Source of the DNA: Pseudomonadota bacterium
Lineage (GTDB): Bacteria > Desulfobacterota > Desulfovibrionia > Desulfovibrionales > Desulfovibrionaceae
Assembly: GCA_023411815.1 (NCBI GenBank)
Contig: JAEYOJ010000143.1
Span: 1-54,900, forward strand
Direction: 5' to 3'
Length of the DNA stretch: 54,900 nucleotides
The notes below the pieces were generated by a model. That model was not told the DNA's origin and searched no databases. It saw nothing but the letters and a program-made list of their open reading frames with translations. A program made the position numbers and the translations under genes. Below, in pieces: positions 41,294 through 49,489 of this stretch (within the stretch, counting starts at the first letter, position 1; each line of letters opens with the position of its first letter).

Positions 41294-42098
41294 CGGGACG
41301 GCCCGTCCGGGCCGAGAAGCGCCGCACGATATCCGCCAGCCGGCCGTCCAGCCGGGCCAGGGCGGCCTCCGGGAGCGGCGCGGGAATGTCGCCCGTGGGA
41401 TGGTAAAAGGCCTCGGCGATGGACCCGGCCATGGCCCCCTGCGTGTCCGCATCGCCGCCCAGGGACACGGCGTTGCGTATGGCGGATTCGAGGCTGTCCG
41501 CTTCGAGGAAGGCAATGACGGCCTCGGGCACCGAGCCCTGGCAGGTCACGTCGAAGCCGTATGTCGGACGGATGTCGGCCAGCGAGCGCGAGAGGTCGTA
41601 GCCGAAGCGGGAAGAGACGAAGGCGCGGATGTCGGCCTTGGATGAGCCGGTGCGCGCAAGGAAGATCGCGCCCGCCACGGCCTGCGCGCCCTTGACGCCC
41701 TCGGGGTGGTTGTGCGTGGCGCTGGCGCTCGCTTCGGCCTGGTCCAGGACCGTGTCCAGATCGTCGAACCACCAGCCCACGGGCGACACGCGCATGGCCG
41801 AGCCGTTGCCGAAGGAGCCGTACGGGCCGGCGGCATCGGAGGCGCACCAGGAGATGAAGCTGCCGCCGTAGCCGGCCGAGGGGTAGGCGCGGCAGAATTC
41901 GCGGTACTTGGCGGAATACGGGGCGACGCAGGTTGCGTCGCCCCGATCGCATTCGAGCAGCGCCTCGGCCGTGGCGCAGGTCAGCACGGTGTCGTCGGTG
42001 AAGCGGGAGGCGGGCGTGAAGAGGTCGAAGTCAATCGACTTGTGCGGGCGGCCCTCAAAGCGGGAGCCGATAATGTCGCCTAGGATCGCGCCGAGCAT
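41280..42098 (-). CDS. ADP-ribosylglycohydrolase family protein
   Basis: A 272-residue DraG-like hydrolase. MLGAILGDIIGSRFEG at the start, FTDDTVLTCATAEAL (Asp pair for Mg), YGSFGNGSAMRVSPVG and GGDADTQGAMAGSIAEAFY (second metal site) are all present, so it should be catalytically competent. It removes ADP-ribose from proteins, nucleic acids or small molecules. Its ATG follows immediately the stop of the NYN gene (TAG-ATG), and it is the last gene of a four-gene minus-strand operon. Confidence 0.9.
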   Translation of the reverse strand: MLGAILGDIIGSRFEGRPHKSIDFDLFTPASRFTDDTVLTCATAEALLECDRGDATCVAPYSAKYREFCRAYPSAGYGGSFISWCASDAAGPYGSFGNGSAMRVSPVGWWFDDLDTVLDQAEASASATHNHPEGVKGAQAVAGAIFLARTGSSKADIRAFVSSRFGYDLSRSLADIRPTYGFDVTCQGSVPEAVIAFLEADSLESAIRNAVSLGGDADTQGAMAGSIAEAFYHPTGDIPAPLPEAALARLDGRLADIVRRFSARTGRPVRAG

Positions 42099-42638
42099 CT
42101 ACTCCACCTTCCGTATCCTCTCCCAATACTCATCCAGCCACACTACCCTGTCCGCATAACACTGCAAGTCAGCCGAGATGGTATCCATGAACCCGGCCAG
42201 CCAGAATTCCTTGTGCAGGTCTTCCTTGATGTAGGAGATGGCGTCCTCGAAGTCGCCGTCGCCGGTGGACAGCACCAGCCTGTCGTACATGCCCTGCGTG
42301 GCCAGGCGGATGAGCAGCGTGGTGATGCCCACGTCCACGCCCTTCTGCACGTGGCGCTCCACGTATTCGCCGTTGGGGCAGCGGAAGCTCAGGGTCTTCA
42401 CCTTGTACAGGCGCACGCGCATCTTGGGGCCCTTGGGCGGCGCGGTCTTGAGCCAGGTGTAGAAGGCGTTCTGGGCGTCGGAGGGGTCCATGGTCGAATC
42501 CAGGAAATAGCTTTCGTAGAAAGGCTGGCCGTTCAGATCCTCCAGCGTGTCCTTGAGCTTCAGGTAGTCGAACTTGCCCCTGGGTGCCTTGAGCAGGTAG
42601 GAGCCGTCCACGATCCAGATGGTTCTCTTTTCGTTCAT
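42099..42638 (-). CDS. NYN-domain ribonuclease-like protein (LabA/DUF88 type)
   Basis: A 179-residue protein with GAGAAAG upstream of its ATG. WIVDGSYLL carries the first acidic residue, EYVERHVQKGVDVGITTLLIRLA the next (Asp in VDV), and DRLVLSTGDGDFEDAI the last pair, the four-acid PIN/NYN site of Mg-dependent RNases. Substrate unknown. It sits between the PEP-synthase-like gene (44 bp upstream) and the ADP-ribosylglycohydrolase (0 bp downstream). Confidence 0.87.
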   Translation of the reverse strand: MNEKRTIWIVDGSYLLKAPRGKFDYLKLKDTLEDLNGQPFYESYFLDSTMDPSDAQNAFYTWLKTAPPKGPKMRVRLYKVKTLSFRCPNGEYVERHVQKGVDVGITTLLIRLATQGMYDRLVLSTGDGDFEDAISYIKEDLHKEFWLAGFMDTISADLQCYADRVVWLDEYWERIRKVE

Positions 42639-42682
42639 GTTACTTTCTCATAGGGGGAAATGCCGCATGATTTAACGATCGT

Positions 42683-45232
42683 TCATGTAATTCCATAACT
42701 CTTCCAGAACTCCTCGACCATGGCCTCGATCTGTGTCTCGTCCGTCATGGCCATGTCCAGGAGCCGCGTCTGCCCCAGGACAATGCCCAGAAGGGTCAGC
42801 CGCTGCAAGCACTTTCGCTCGTCCTGACGGCTGTAACGCGCGTCCAGCAGGTCGCTGTGCGTGTCCGATGCAAAGCCCGCACGCTGCAGCACCTCGGCGA
42901 TGAAGGCCAGACGCAGCAGCCGGCGGTCGAAATCCGCGCCGCCGCCCTTGAAGCGGAAGGCCACGTAGTTGGCGTCCTCGCGCTCGCAGCACAGGGCGTC
43001 CACCACGGCGAAATGGTAGCCGAAGCGCACCATGGCATGCAGGTAGTCGTCCGAGAGCACGGCGTAGCTGGCCAGGTCCTTGGAGCCCAGCACGCCCACC
43101 CCGGCGCTGACCCGGTCGAAGGCCTGCCAGTCCAGATGTCTGAGCCCCTTGGCCCATACCACGTCCTGATGGGTCAGGCCCTGCCACAGGGCGCGCATGG
43201 GCCTGCTGGTCAGGTCGTCCGGAGCTATCTCGGTCCGCTCCGCGGCCTCGGCCCGCGTGCCGCCGTGCAGGTCGAGCACGTAGAAGTCCATGGGCAGGCC
43301 CGTGCGCAGGAGCCTGGCCCGCGCCAGTCCCCGGCCGCCCCGGCCCACCAGGGAGAACATCTCGGCCACGCCCTTCTCGTGGCAGAAGCGCACGAAGTCA
43401 TGCACCGAGGCGCAGAAGCGCGGGGTGAAGCGCGAGGATTGCGGGTCCGTGAGCGTGAGCGGCGAGACAAGCGGCATGATCGCCTCCAGCCTGCGCGACA
43501 TGGGCGAGGAGCGGCGAGGAGCGCGGGACCGGGACGCCTCGCGCAGGCCCTCCACGCTGCCTTCGTAGACCACGCGGCCGTCGGCGTCCACGGTCACGGC
43601 CTGCCCGGCCCGGAGAACCTTGCGCGCCCCGGTCGCGCCCACCAGCACGGGCAGGCCGAACTCGCGGGCCACGGAGGCGAAATGGCTGGCCCGGCTGCCC
43701 CGCTCGGCAACGATGGCCTTTACGCGGCCGAGCAGGCTGACCAGATCGGGCGACAGACTTTCGCACACGAACACCGTGCCGCCCGGCACCGAGCGCAGGG
43801 GTTCGCCCTCGCGCAGCGGATGCACCCGACCCAGGGCCACGCCGCCGGCGGCGGTCATGCCCCCGCGAAAAAGCACGGCATGGCCTTCGACTCCGTCGGT
43901 GTCCTGACCACGGCCATCCCCATCCGCCTGCGGCCGCGCGTGCGCCCCGAAAGCGCCCGCGCCCTGCAAGGGCCTGGTCTGGATGACGTACATCTCGCCG
44001 TCTTCGTCCTGGCACCATTCCACGTCCTGGGGACAGCCGAAGCTCCGCTCCAGAACCATGGACCAATCGGCGACCGTCTTGACCGAAGGGCTATCCAGGA
44101 CAGCCGAGGAGCGCCCGGGCACGCCCTCCTGCACGCGACGCTGAGCCACGGACTTAAGGATGGCCGGATTGTCCGTGCGCGAAAGGTAGAACATGTCCGG
44201 CACGCTGGCCCCGCCGACCAACCGCTCGCCCAGGCCAGGCACCGCATAGACGCCGATGCGCTCGCGCCGGCCTTCCGCGACCGGGTCCAGGCTGTAGGCC
44301 ACGCCGCTGGCCCTGGCCCGGATCATGGACAGCACCAGCACGGCCATGGGCGATTCCCGGTCGGCCAGACCGTAACGCACGCGATAGGCCACCGCGCGCG
44401 GGGCGTACTTGCTGGCCAGCACACGCAGCCAGGCCTGGGCGACATCGGCCGGGGCCACGCCGAGCACGCTCTCGTACTGGCCGGCAAAGGACACGCCCGA
44501 AGCGTCGCCGCAGGCCGCCTCGCTCGCATCCTCTCCCACGGCACTGGAGCGCACGGCCAGCCTCGGCGCGTCCACCCCGGCGGGCAGGCCCGCCACGGCC
44601 TCGGACATGGCCTGCTCCACGTCCGGAGGCAACGCTCCGCCGAGCACCAGGCCCTGCATCTCGGCGCAGAGCGCGTCCAGCCGCTCGGGCTCGTCCAGGC
44701 GCACGCGCGAAAGCAACTCGTCCAGGCGCGGAGCCAGGTCGTTATGCTCCAGGAAGGCGGAGAAGGCCGAAGTGGTCACGGCGAATCCCGGAGGCACGGG
44801 CAGACCCACTTCGACAAGCACGCGGCCAAGATGCCAGGCCTTGCCGCCCGCCTGGTCTCGCGCACCCGCGGCCTGCTCCAGGGACAGCACGTACGGCGGT
44901 CCGGAATGCGGCTCCGGAAGCCGCGCCAAGGGCTCCAGCCGGGCCAGCAGGTCGCTCAGACTCGCTTCCAGGTCCATGTACTGGCCGGGGTTCATGGACA
45001 CGAGTCGGCGCGCGAGGCTGCCAACGGACCAGATCAGGGCGCGCAGCAGGCTTTCCAACCTGGCCCAATCGGCCTGGACCTGGCCGTAACGGATCTCCTC
45101 CAGGGCGGTGATCAGCTCCAGGCAGCGCTTGTCCTCCTCCAGCAGCCGGCGAAAGGACTCGTAACGCTCGCGCAGCAGCGCGCCCGGCGCGAAGAGCTGG
45201 AAGGTCCAGTGGCGGAAGAGCTGGCCGAGCAC
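42683..45232 (-). CDS. PEP-synthase-like phosphotransferase with novel C-terminal domain
   Basis: An 849-residue protein. Residues 1-110 are helical and unassigned. Residues 115-425 are the PPDK/PEP-synthase ATP-grasp domain (GGKAWHLGRV at 129, PRLAVRSSAVGED at 223, DVEWCQDEDGEMYVIQTRP at 403). Residues 455-560 are the swivelling phosphohistidine domain, with His517 in ERGSRASHFASVARE. The PEP/pyruvate TIM barrel that should follow is missing; residues 575-849 are a different sequence I do not recognise. The layout recalls antibiotic phosphotransferases and implies phosphoryl transfer from ATP via His to an unknown acceptor. It starts 10 bp after the receiver gene. Confidence 0.83.
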   Translation of the reverse strand: MLGQLFRHWTFQLFAPGALLRERYESFRRLLEEDKRCLELITALEEIRYGQVQADWARLESLLRALIWSVGSLARRLVSMNPGQYMDLEASLSDLLARLEPLARLPEPHSGPPYVLSLEQAAGARDQAGGKAWHLGRVLVEVGLPVPPGFAVTTSAFSAFLEHNDLAPRLDELLSRVRLDEPERLDALCAEMQGLVLGGALPPDVEQAMSEAVAGLPAGVDAPRLAVRSSAVGEDASEAACGDASGVSFAGQYESVLGVAPADVAQAWLRVLASKYAPRAVAYRVRYGLADRESPMAVLVLSMIRARASGVAYSLDPVAEGRRERIGVYAVPGLGERLVGGASVPDMFYLSRTDNPAILKSVAQRRVQEGVPGRSSAVLDSPSVKTVADWSMVLERSFGCPQDVEWCQDEDGEMYVIQTRPLQGAGAFGAHARPQADGDGRGQDTDGVEGHAVLFRGGMTAAGGVALGRVHPLREGEPLRSVPGGTVFVCESLSPDLVSLLGRVKAIVAERGSRASHFASVAREFGLPVLVGATGARKVLRAGQAVTVDADGRVVYEGSVEGLREASRSRAPRRSSPMSRRLEAIMPLVSPLTLTDPQSSRFTPRFCASVHDFVRFCHEKGVAEMFSLVGRGGRGLARARLLRTGLPMDFYVLDLHGGTRAEAAERTEIAPDDLTSRPMRALWQGLTHQDVVWAKGLRHLDWQAFDRVSAGVGVLGSKDLASYAVLSDDYLHAMVRFGYHFAVVDALCCEREDANYVAFRFKGGGADFDRRLLRLAFIAEVLQRAGFASDTHSDLLDARYSRQDERKCLQRLTLLGIVLGQTRLLDMAMTDETQIEAMVEEFWKSYGIT

Positions 45233-45242
45233 TCAAGGATCC

Positions 45243-45608
45243 TTATCCGGAGCTGCCGAAGGCAATGGCCACTTTCTCCTCCAGCTCGTCCTTGTCGATG
45301 GGCTTGATGCAGTACTCGAACGCGCCGAGCTGCTGGGCCTGACGCGCGGTTTCCAGGGTGGGATAGCCCGTGAGCATGATGACCTTGGTGCCCGGCGAGA
45401 TGCGGCGTATCTCATCGAGCACTTCGATGCCGCTCATGCGCTTGAGCTTGATGTCCAGGATGGCCACGTCCGCGCCGTGCTCGCGCAGGTGCGCCATGGC
45501 CTGCTCCTCGTCGGTGAAGGGATGCACCTCGTGCCCCTTGCGCTCCAGTATGCGCTGGACCATGCGCCCTGCGTCGGCCACGTCATCCAGCACGATGATC
45601 TTGCCCAT
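45243..45608 (-). CDS. single-domain response regulator
   Basis: A 121-residue receiver from ATG 45608 (AGGAGA upstream). VLDDVADAG has the acidic pair, Asp52 in LDIKLKRMSG is the phosphoacceptor, Thr in MLTGYP and Lys in CIKPID complete the site. There is no output domain, so it must act by protein contact. It heads the operon with the phosphotransferase 10 bp downstream; the two probably interact. No kinase is adjacent. Confidence 0.92.
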   Translation of the reverse strand: MGKIIVLDDVADAGRMVQRILERKGHEVHPFTDEEQAMAHLREHGADVAILDIKLKRMSGIEVLDEIRRISPGTKVIMLTGYPTLETARQAQQLGAFEYCIKPIDKDELEEKVAIAFGSSG

Positions 45609-45979
45609 GATGTCTTCTCCTGCGCGGCATGCGTGCCCTTCTCGCGGAGCCGTCGTGTCGACGGCGGCCGGCCAAGGGGTGAGGCTGCTTCCGTGCTCGC
45701 CCGGCAGCCGGGTTCGGCGAGTAGATGGATGTGAAATATGGCCTATGGCCCGACATGGCCCGACAGACCTTTGAAAAGCACGCTGTGCGGGCCAGGATGG
45801 ACCGCCGGTGCGCGGCACCGTCCGGAATGGCGGAGCTTTGCTCGACCAGTCCGATGTTGAAAAAGGCCGCTATGGTCTTTCTTCAACCGTCCGCCACGAG
45901 ACGTTTAGCATGATTTCACGCTGGAATCCATGCGCAAGGACCGCGGGGGCGCGACCTTCCGCCGCGACCGAGACGGCCG
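45609..45979. other. 371-bp intergenic region with 10-bp tandem repeat
   Basis: Between the receiver gene and the GGDEF/EAL gene, both on the minus strand. ATGGCCCGAC is repeated in tandem at 45745-45764. The promoter of the receiver operon should lie here. No gene or clear terminator is seen. Confidence 0.5.
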
Positions 45980-48900
45980 TCAGGCGGGAGACGGCTCGGG
46001 CACGACATCCAGGCCGGATGGCGAGGCCAATCCCTGGGACAACAGATCCATAAAGGCCTGGGCGGTCAACGGAGGCGCGAAGAGAAAGCCCTGGGCCAGG
46101 GAGCAGCCCTCGCTGCGCAGGAAGGCCAGCTGTTCCTCGGTCTCCACGCCCTCGGCCACAACGGACAGGCCCAGGCTCTTGGCCAGGGAGATCATACCCC
46201 GCACGAGCATGGCGCAGTCGTTGTCCGACTTACCTATGTCGCTGACGAACATGCGGTCGATCTTGAGCACGCTGATGGGCAAGTGCTTGAGGTAAGCCAG
46301 CGAGGAGTAGCCCGTGCCGAAGTCGTCCAAGGAAAAACTGATGCCCTTGGTGTTCAAGGCCTGCAGAACGGGCGCGGTGGCGCTCTTCAGATCCTTGATG
46401 AGTGCGGTCTCCGTGATCTCCAGACTCAGGCGGGAAGGCGGGAAGCCCGTGGCCGCCAGAACCTCGGTGACCATGCTCTCCACGCCGCCCAGGGCGAAGT
46501 GCTGTGCCGACAGGTTCACGGACAGCCTCAGCGGAGTCTCATCGCTGTTGTTCCAGCGCAGCGCCTCGCGGCAGGCTATCTCCAGGACCAGACGGTCCAT
46601 CTGCACCACAAGGCCGCATTCCTCGGCCTCGGGCATGAACTGCGAGGGCGGAACCACGCGGCCGCTTTCATCGATCCAGCGCAGCAAGGCCTCCATGCCC
46701 ACGATGCCCCGGCTGGCGACATCCACGATAGGCTGGTAGCGCAGCACGAAACGCCGCTGGCTGATGGATTTGCGCAACTCGGCTTCCAGGGTGACCTTGC
46801 GCAGCAGGCGCGCGTTCATCTCGCCGGAGAAGAGCCTGTAGGCATGCTTGCCCGAATTCTTGGCCTCGTACATGGCCAGGTCCGCGTTCTTGAGCACGGC
46901 GTCGGCGCTGTCGCCGTCCTGGGGAAAGCGGGCCACTCCCACGCTGGTGCTGGCGAATATCTCCCGCCCGCACAGATGGAAGGGCTCGGCAAGGGCGCGC
47001 ACGAGCCTGGCGGCCATGCGCTGAAGCAGATTCTCGTTATGGGGTCTCTCCACCAGGACCACGAACTCGTCGCCGCCAAGCCTGGCCACGAGATCGTCCT
47101 TGCGCACCGCCTGGCTCACACGCTTGCCGGCCATGCGCAACATGTCGTCGCCGGCCAGATGGCCCATGGTGTCGTTGACGTTCTTGAAATCGTCCAGGTC
47201 CAGGAGCATCACCGCCAGCCCGCCGCCCTCCCTGCGGGCGCGGACCACGGCCGCCTCCAGACGCATGGAGAACATCGTGCGGTTGGGCAGGCCGGTGAGC
47301 TGATCGAAATAGGCCTTGTTGTAAAGTTCGTGCTGGTAGCGCCGCTGCTCGGTGAGGTCCACCATGGACAGCACTCCCCGACCCGAGCCCGGCACACGGG
47401 CCAGGGTCAGGTACACGCTGTGCTGCGTCCCGCTCGCATGCGCAAGCGTGGCCTCCAGGCACAGAGCTTTCCCCGAGCCCCTAACCGCATCGGCCAGAGC
47501 TAGAATGTTCGCCACCTCCTCGGCCGGGAACAGATCCTCCCAATGCAGGCCGGCCTGCACCGCCGCAGGGCCGAGGCCGGTCAACTCGTAGAAGCCCTCG
47601 TTGGCCATGGTCCCGATGCCCTGTTCGTTCAGCAGCAGGCTGGCCGCGCCGGAGTTCATGAAGACGGTGCGATAGAGCAGCTCGCTCTCGGCCAGGGCCT
47701 GCTTGGTGCGTTCATGCTCGGTCACGTCGAGGAACGTTTCCAGGAGATACTCCTTGCCCTCGCGGAAGACCCTGGTGACGGTCTTGAGGATGCTGCGACC
47801 GGCGCCGTCCGGTCCTTCGAGCACTCGCACGGCAGGCTCGCCCGGCCGGATGTCTCCGGCGAGGAACGGGCATGCGGCGATGTGGGGCGCGCAGAACAGT
47901 CCGAGGCACGAGCGCCCCACGACTTGCTCCTCGGGCACTCCCGCAAGCCTGGCCGCACGGCTGTTGGCCTCCACCACGCGGCAATTCTGGGGATCAATGA
48001 GCACGACCCCGGCATCCAGACTGTCGAGCATGGTGGACAGGAATCCCCTGCTTTCGCGCAGGCTGGCCACCATGACGCCGATCTTGCGCGAGACGGTCGC
48101 CAGCTCGTCCGAACCGGACAGATAGGCCAGTTCACCGGCATCGTCTTGTCGCAAGGCCGTATCGGCAATCTGGCTCAGCCGGACCACCCGCGCGGTGATG
48201 CGCTGCTCCAGGAGAGCGTAAACCACGCCCATGAGCAGCAATCCGCCTACGCAAAGAGCGAGCATGCTGTTGACGAACGCCACTTTCCCCAGGGCATGGA
48301 TCTCCCTGGGGGCTTCGATGAGCACGATGGCGGCCGGATCGCCGAATACATCGTCCATGCGCAGCATCGTGCGCAGCAGATTTCCCTCATGGGAATACCG
48401 CCATTTGGCCGCCGAGCCCGGCAGGGCTTCCATGACCCCGGAAAACTCCGCGGGCTCTCGGCCGTCAAGGGGCAACATGCTCATATTCAGGTCGAAGCGT
48501 TCGCCCATGTCGGCCAGCAGACTCTCGGTCATGTAACGGCCCATGAGCATGACCCCGCGAGGCGGACCGGAGTTCTCGCTGCTCAGGATGGGCCTGCAGG
48601 AAAAGAGGAACGGCTTGCCCCCCAGAAGCACAAGCCCGGCATGGACGGTTTTTTCGGACACTGGACGTAAGAGGTCAGGATGCCTTGCCAGCAACGTATC
48701 CAGCTCTTCCGGCAGCGGGGCCCATGTGCCTGCCGCAAGGTCGAAGAACCTGCCCCAGACCATGGACCCATCAAGACCATGGATCAGGATGGCGTTGAGC
48801 TGCTGGTCGATGAAGGTTTCCTTGGGCAGGGCGGAGCGCACGAACGCCTCGTCCCGGGTGGCGACGAACTCGCAGGTGTCGTCCCACCAGGCCCAGTCCT

Positions 48901-49093
48901 TCACGAGCCTGTCGAGATACTCCACCTCCGCGCCTATCACGCTTGCGACACGTCTGGCGTTCTCGCCGGCGACCTTCTTCTCCAGCGCAGCGAAGCTCCC
49001 CAGGACGATATGTCTGGAAACCAGCGCATAGATGCCTGCCAGCCCAAGAAAGGCTGCCAGGACGATAAGGAAAAGTTTGAGACGCAGGTTCAT
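45980..49093 (-). CDS. CHASE4-like/HAMP/PAS-PAS/GGDEF/EAL c-di-GMP protein
   Basis: A 1037-residue membrane receptor. Two membrane segments (about 6-27 and 271-296) flank a periplasmic CHASE4-like sensor (WAWWDDTCEF near 68). HAMP is at 297-350, two PAS domains at about 351-460 and 470-585. GGDEF (673-677 in RLGGDEFVVL) and EAL (801-803 in GMEALLRW) are both intact, as are the EAL metal and catalytic segments EITETAL, LDDFGTGYSS, KIDRMFV and VVAEGVET. It may both make and break c-di-GMP. The first PAS carries several cysteines (CLGLFCAPHIAACPF). It stands alone on the minus strand. Confidence 0.92.
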   Translation of the reverse strand: MNLRLKLFLIVLAAFLGLAGIYALVSRHIVLGSFAALEKKVAGENARRVASVIGAEVEYLDRLVKDWAWWDDTCEFVATRDEAFVRSALPKETFIDQQLNAILIHGLDGSMVWGRFFDLAAGTWAPLPEELDTLLARHPDLLRPVSEKTVHAGLVLLGGKPFLFSCRPILSSENSGPPRGVMLMGRYMTESLLADMGERFDLNMSMLPLDGREPAEFSGVMEALPGSAAKWRYSHEGNLLRTMLRMDDVFGDPAAIVLIEAPREIHALGKVAFVNSMLALCVGGLLLMGVVYALLEQRITARVVRLSQIADTALRQDDAGELAYLSGSDELATVSRKIGVMVASLRESRGFLSTMLDSLDAGVVLIDPQNCRVVEANSRAARLAGVPEEQVVGRSCLGLFCAPHIAACPFLAGDIRPGEPAVRVLEGPDGAGRSILKTVTRVFREGKEYLLETFLDVTEHERTKQALAESELLYRTVFMNSGAASLLLNEQGIGTMANEGFYELTGLGPAAVQAGLHWEDLFPAEEVANILALADAVRGSGKALCLEATLAHASGTQHSVYLTLARVPGSGRGVLSMVDLTEQRRYQHELYNKAYFDQLTGLPNRTMFSMRLEAAVVRARREGGGLAVMLLDLDDFKNVNDTMGHLAGDDMLRMAGKRVSQAVRKDDLVARLGGDEFVVLVERPHNENLLQRMAARLVRALAEPFHLCGREIFASTSVGVARFPQDGDSADAVLKNADLAMYEAKNSGKHAYRLFSGEMNARLLRKVTLEAELRKSISQRRFVLRYQPIVDVASRGIVGMEALLRWIDESGRVVPPSQFMPEAEECGLVVQMDRLVLEIACREALRWNNSDETPLRLSVNLSAQHFALGGVESMVTEVLAATGFPPSRLSLEITETALIKDLKSATAPVLQALNTKGISFSLDDFGTGYSSLAYLKHLPISVLKIDRMFVSDIGKSDNDCAMLVRGMISLAKSLGLSVVAEGVETEEQLAFLRSEGCSLAQGFLFAPPLTAQAFMDLLSQGLASPSGLDVVPEPSPA

Positions 49094-49489
49094 GCGTTTG
49101 ACGTGCCTTATGGGCCGTATATGCCTTTGCGCGGGGGAGGATCGACGCAGGATGGGCGTGGTATATGGCCAATCCCAAGCGAAACGCGCCTGAAGGCGAT
49201 CGAGGCAGGCCTGTTGCTTTGACTCAAAAGCGGGCCCAGCGAAGAATTAGTCAACTTTAAGGAAGGATATCCAAAAAGACAATACACAGGCGCCTAGACT
49301 CATGTGGCGGACGCTCCAGCCGCATAGCGCCTTACGTATTATGCGTCACGACAGAATGCGAATCCCAACCGCGCGGCGACCTTGCGTGCAAGGACTGCAA
49401 GCGAGAGCAGGATTGTCCCGACCAGTATCAGGCTGCCCACAGGGGCCATGCACATAGTCCCTGGAGATTTTTCCGTTTTCTCGGCCTGC
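49094..49489. other. 396-bp intergenic region
   Basis: Between the GGDEF/EAL start and the histidine-kinase stop. It contains the candidate small ORF at 49339-49455 and an AT-rich patch at about 49230-49290 (GGAAGGATATCC, AAAAAGACAATAC) that may serve as promoter for the GGDEF/EAL gene. No RNA gene is seen. Confidence 0.5.
49339..49455 (-). CDS. possible 38-residue single-span membrane protein
   Basis: A short frame beginning 34 bp after the histidine-kinase stop, ATG 49455 or 49449, with AGGG upstream. It reads MCMAPVGSLILVGTIL, then LSLAVLARKVAARLG and a short tail. That is a membrane helix capped by a positive cluster, as in small membrane proteins and PEP-CTERM-like tails. It is in a different frame from the kinase. 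Its position suggests co-transcription with the PhnD-like and kinase genes. Short length makes chance likely enough that I hold it lightly. Confidence 0.35.
   Translation of the reverse strand: MCMAPVGSLILVGTILLSLAVLARKVAARLGFAFCRDA

Noticed and set aside
38695..41406. 903-codon plus-strand frame
   Set aside because: It is antisense to the phosphatase gene and then out of frame with the ferric-reductase-like gene; both have family motifs and this frame has none. Long shadows are common in GC-rich DNA.
42857..45307. 816-codon plus-strand frame
   Set aside because: Antisense shadow of the PEP-synthase-like gene, rich in His, Gly, Arg and Ala with no fold or motif.
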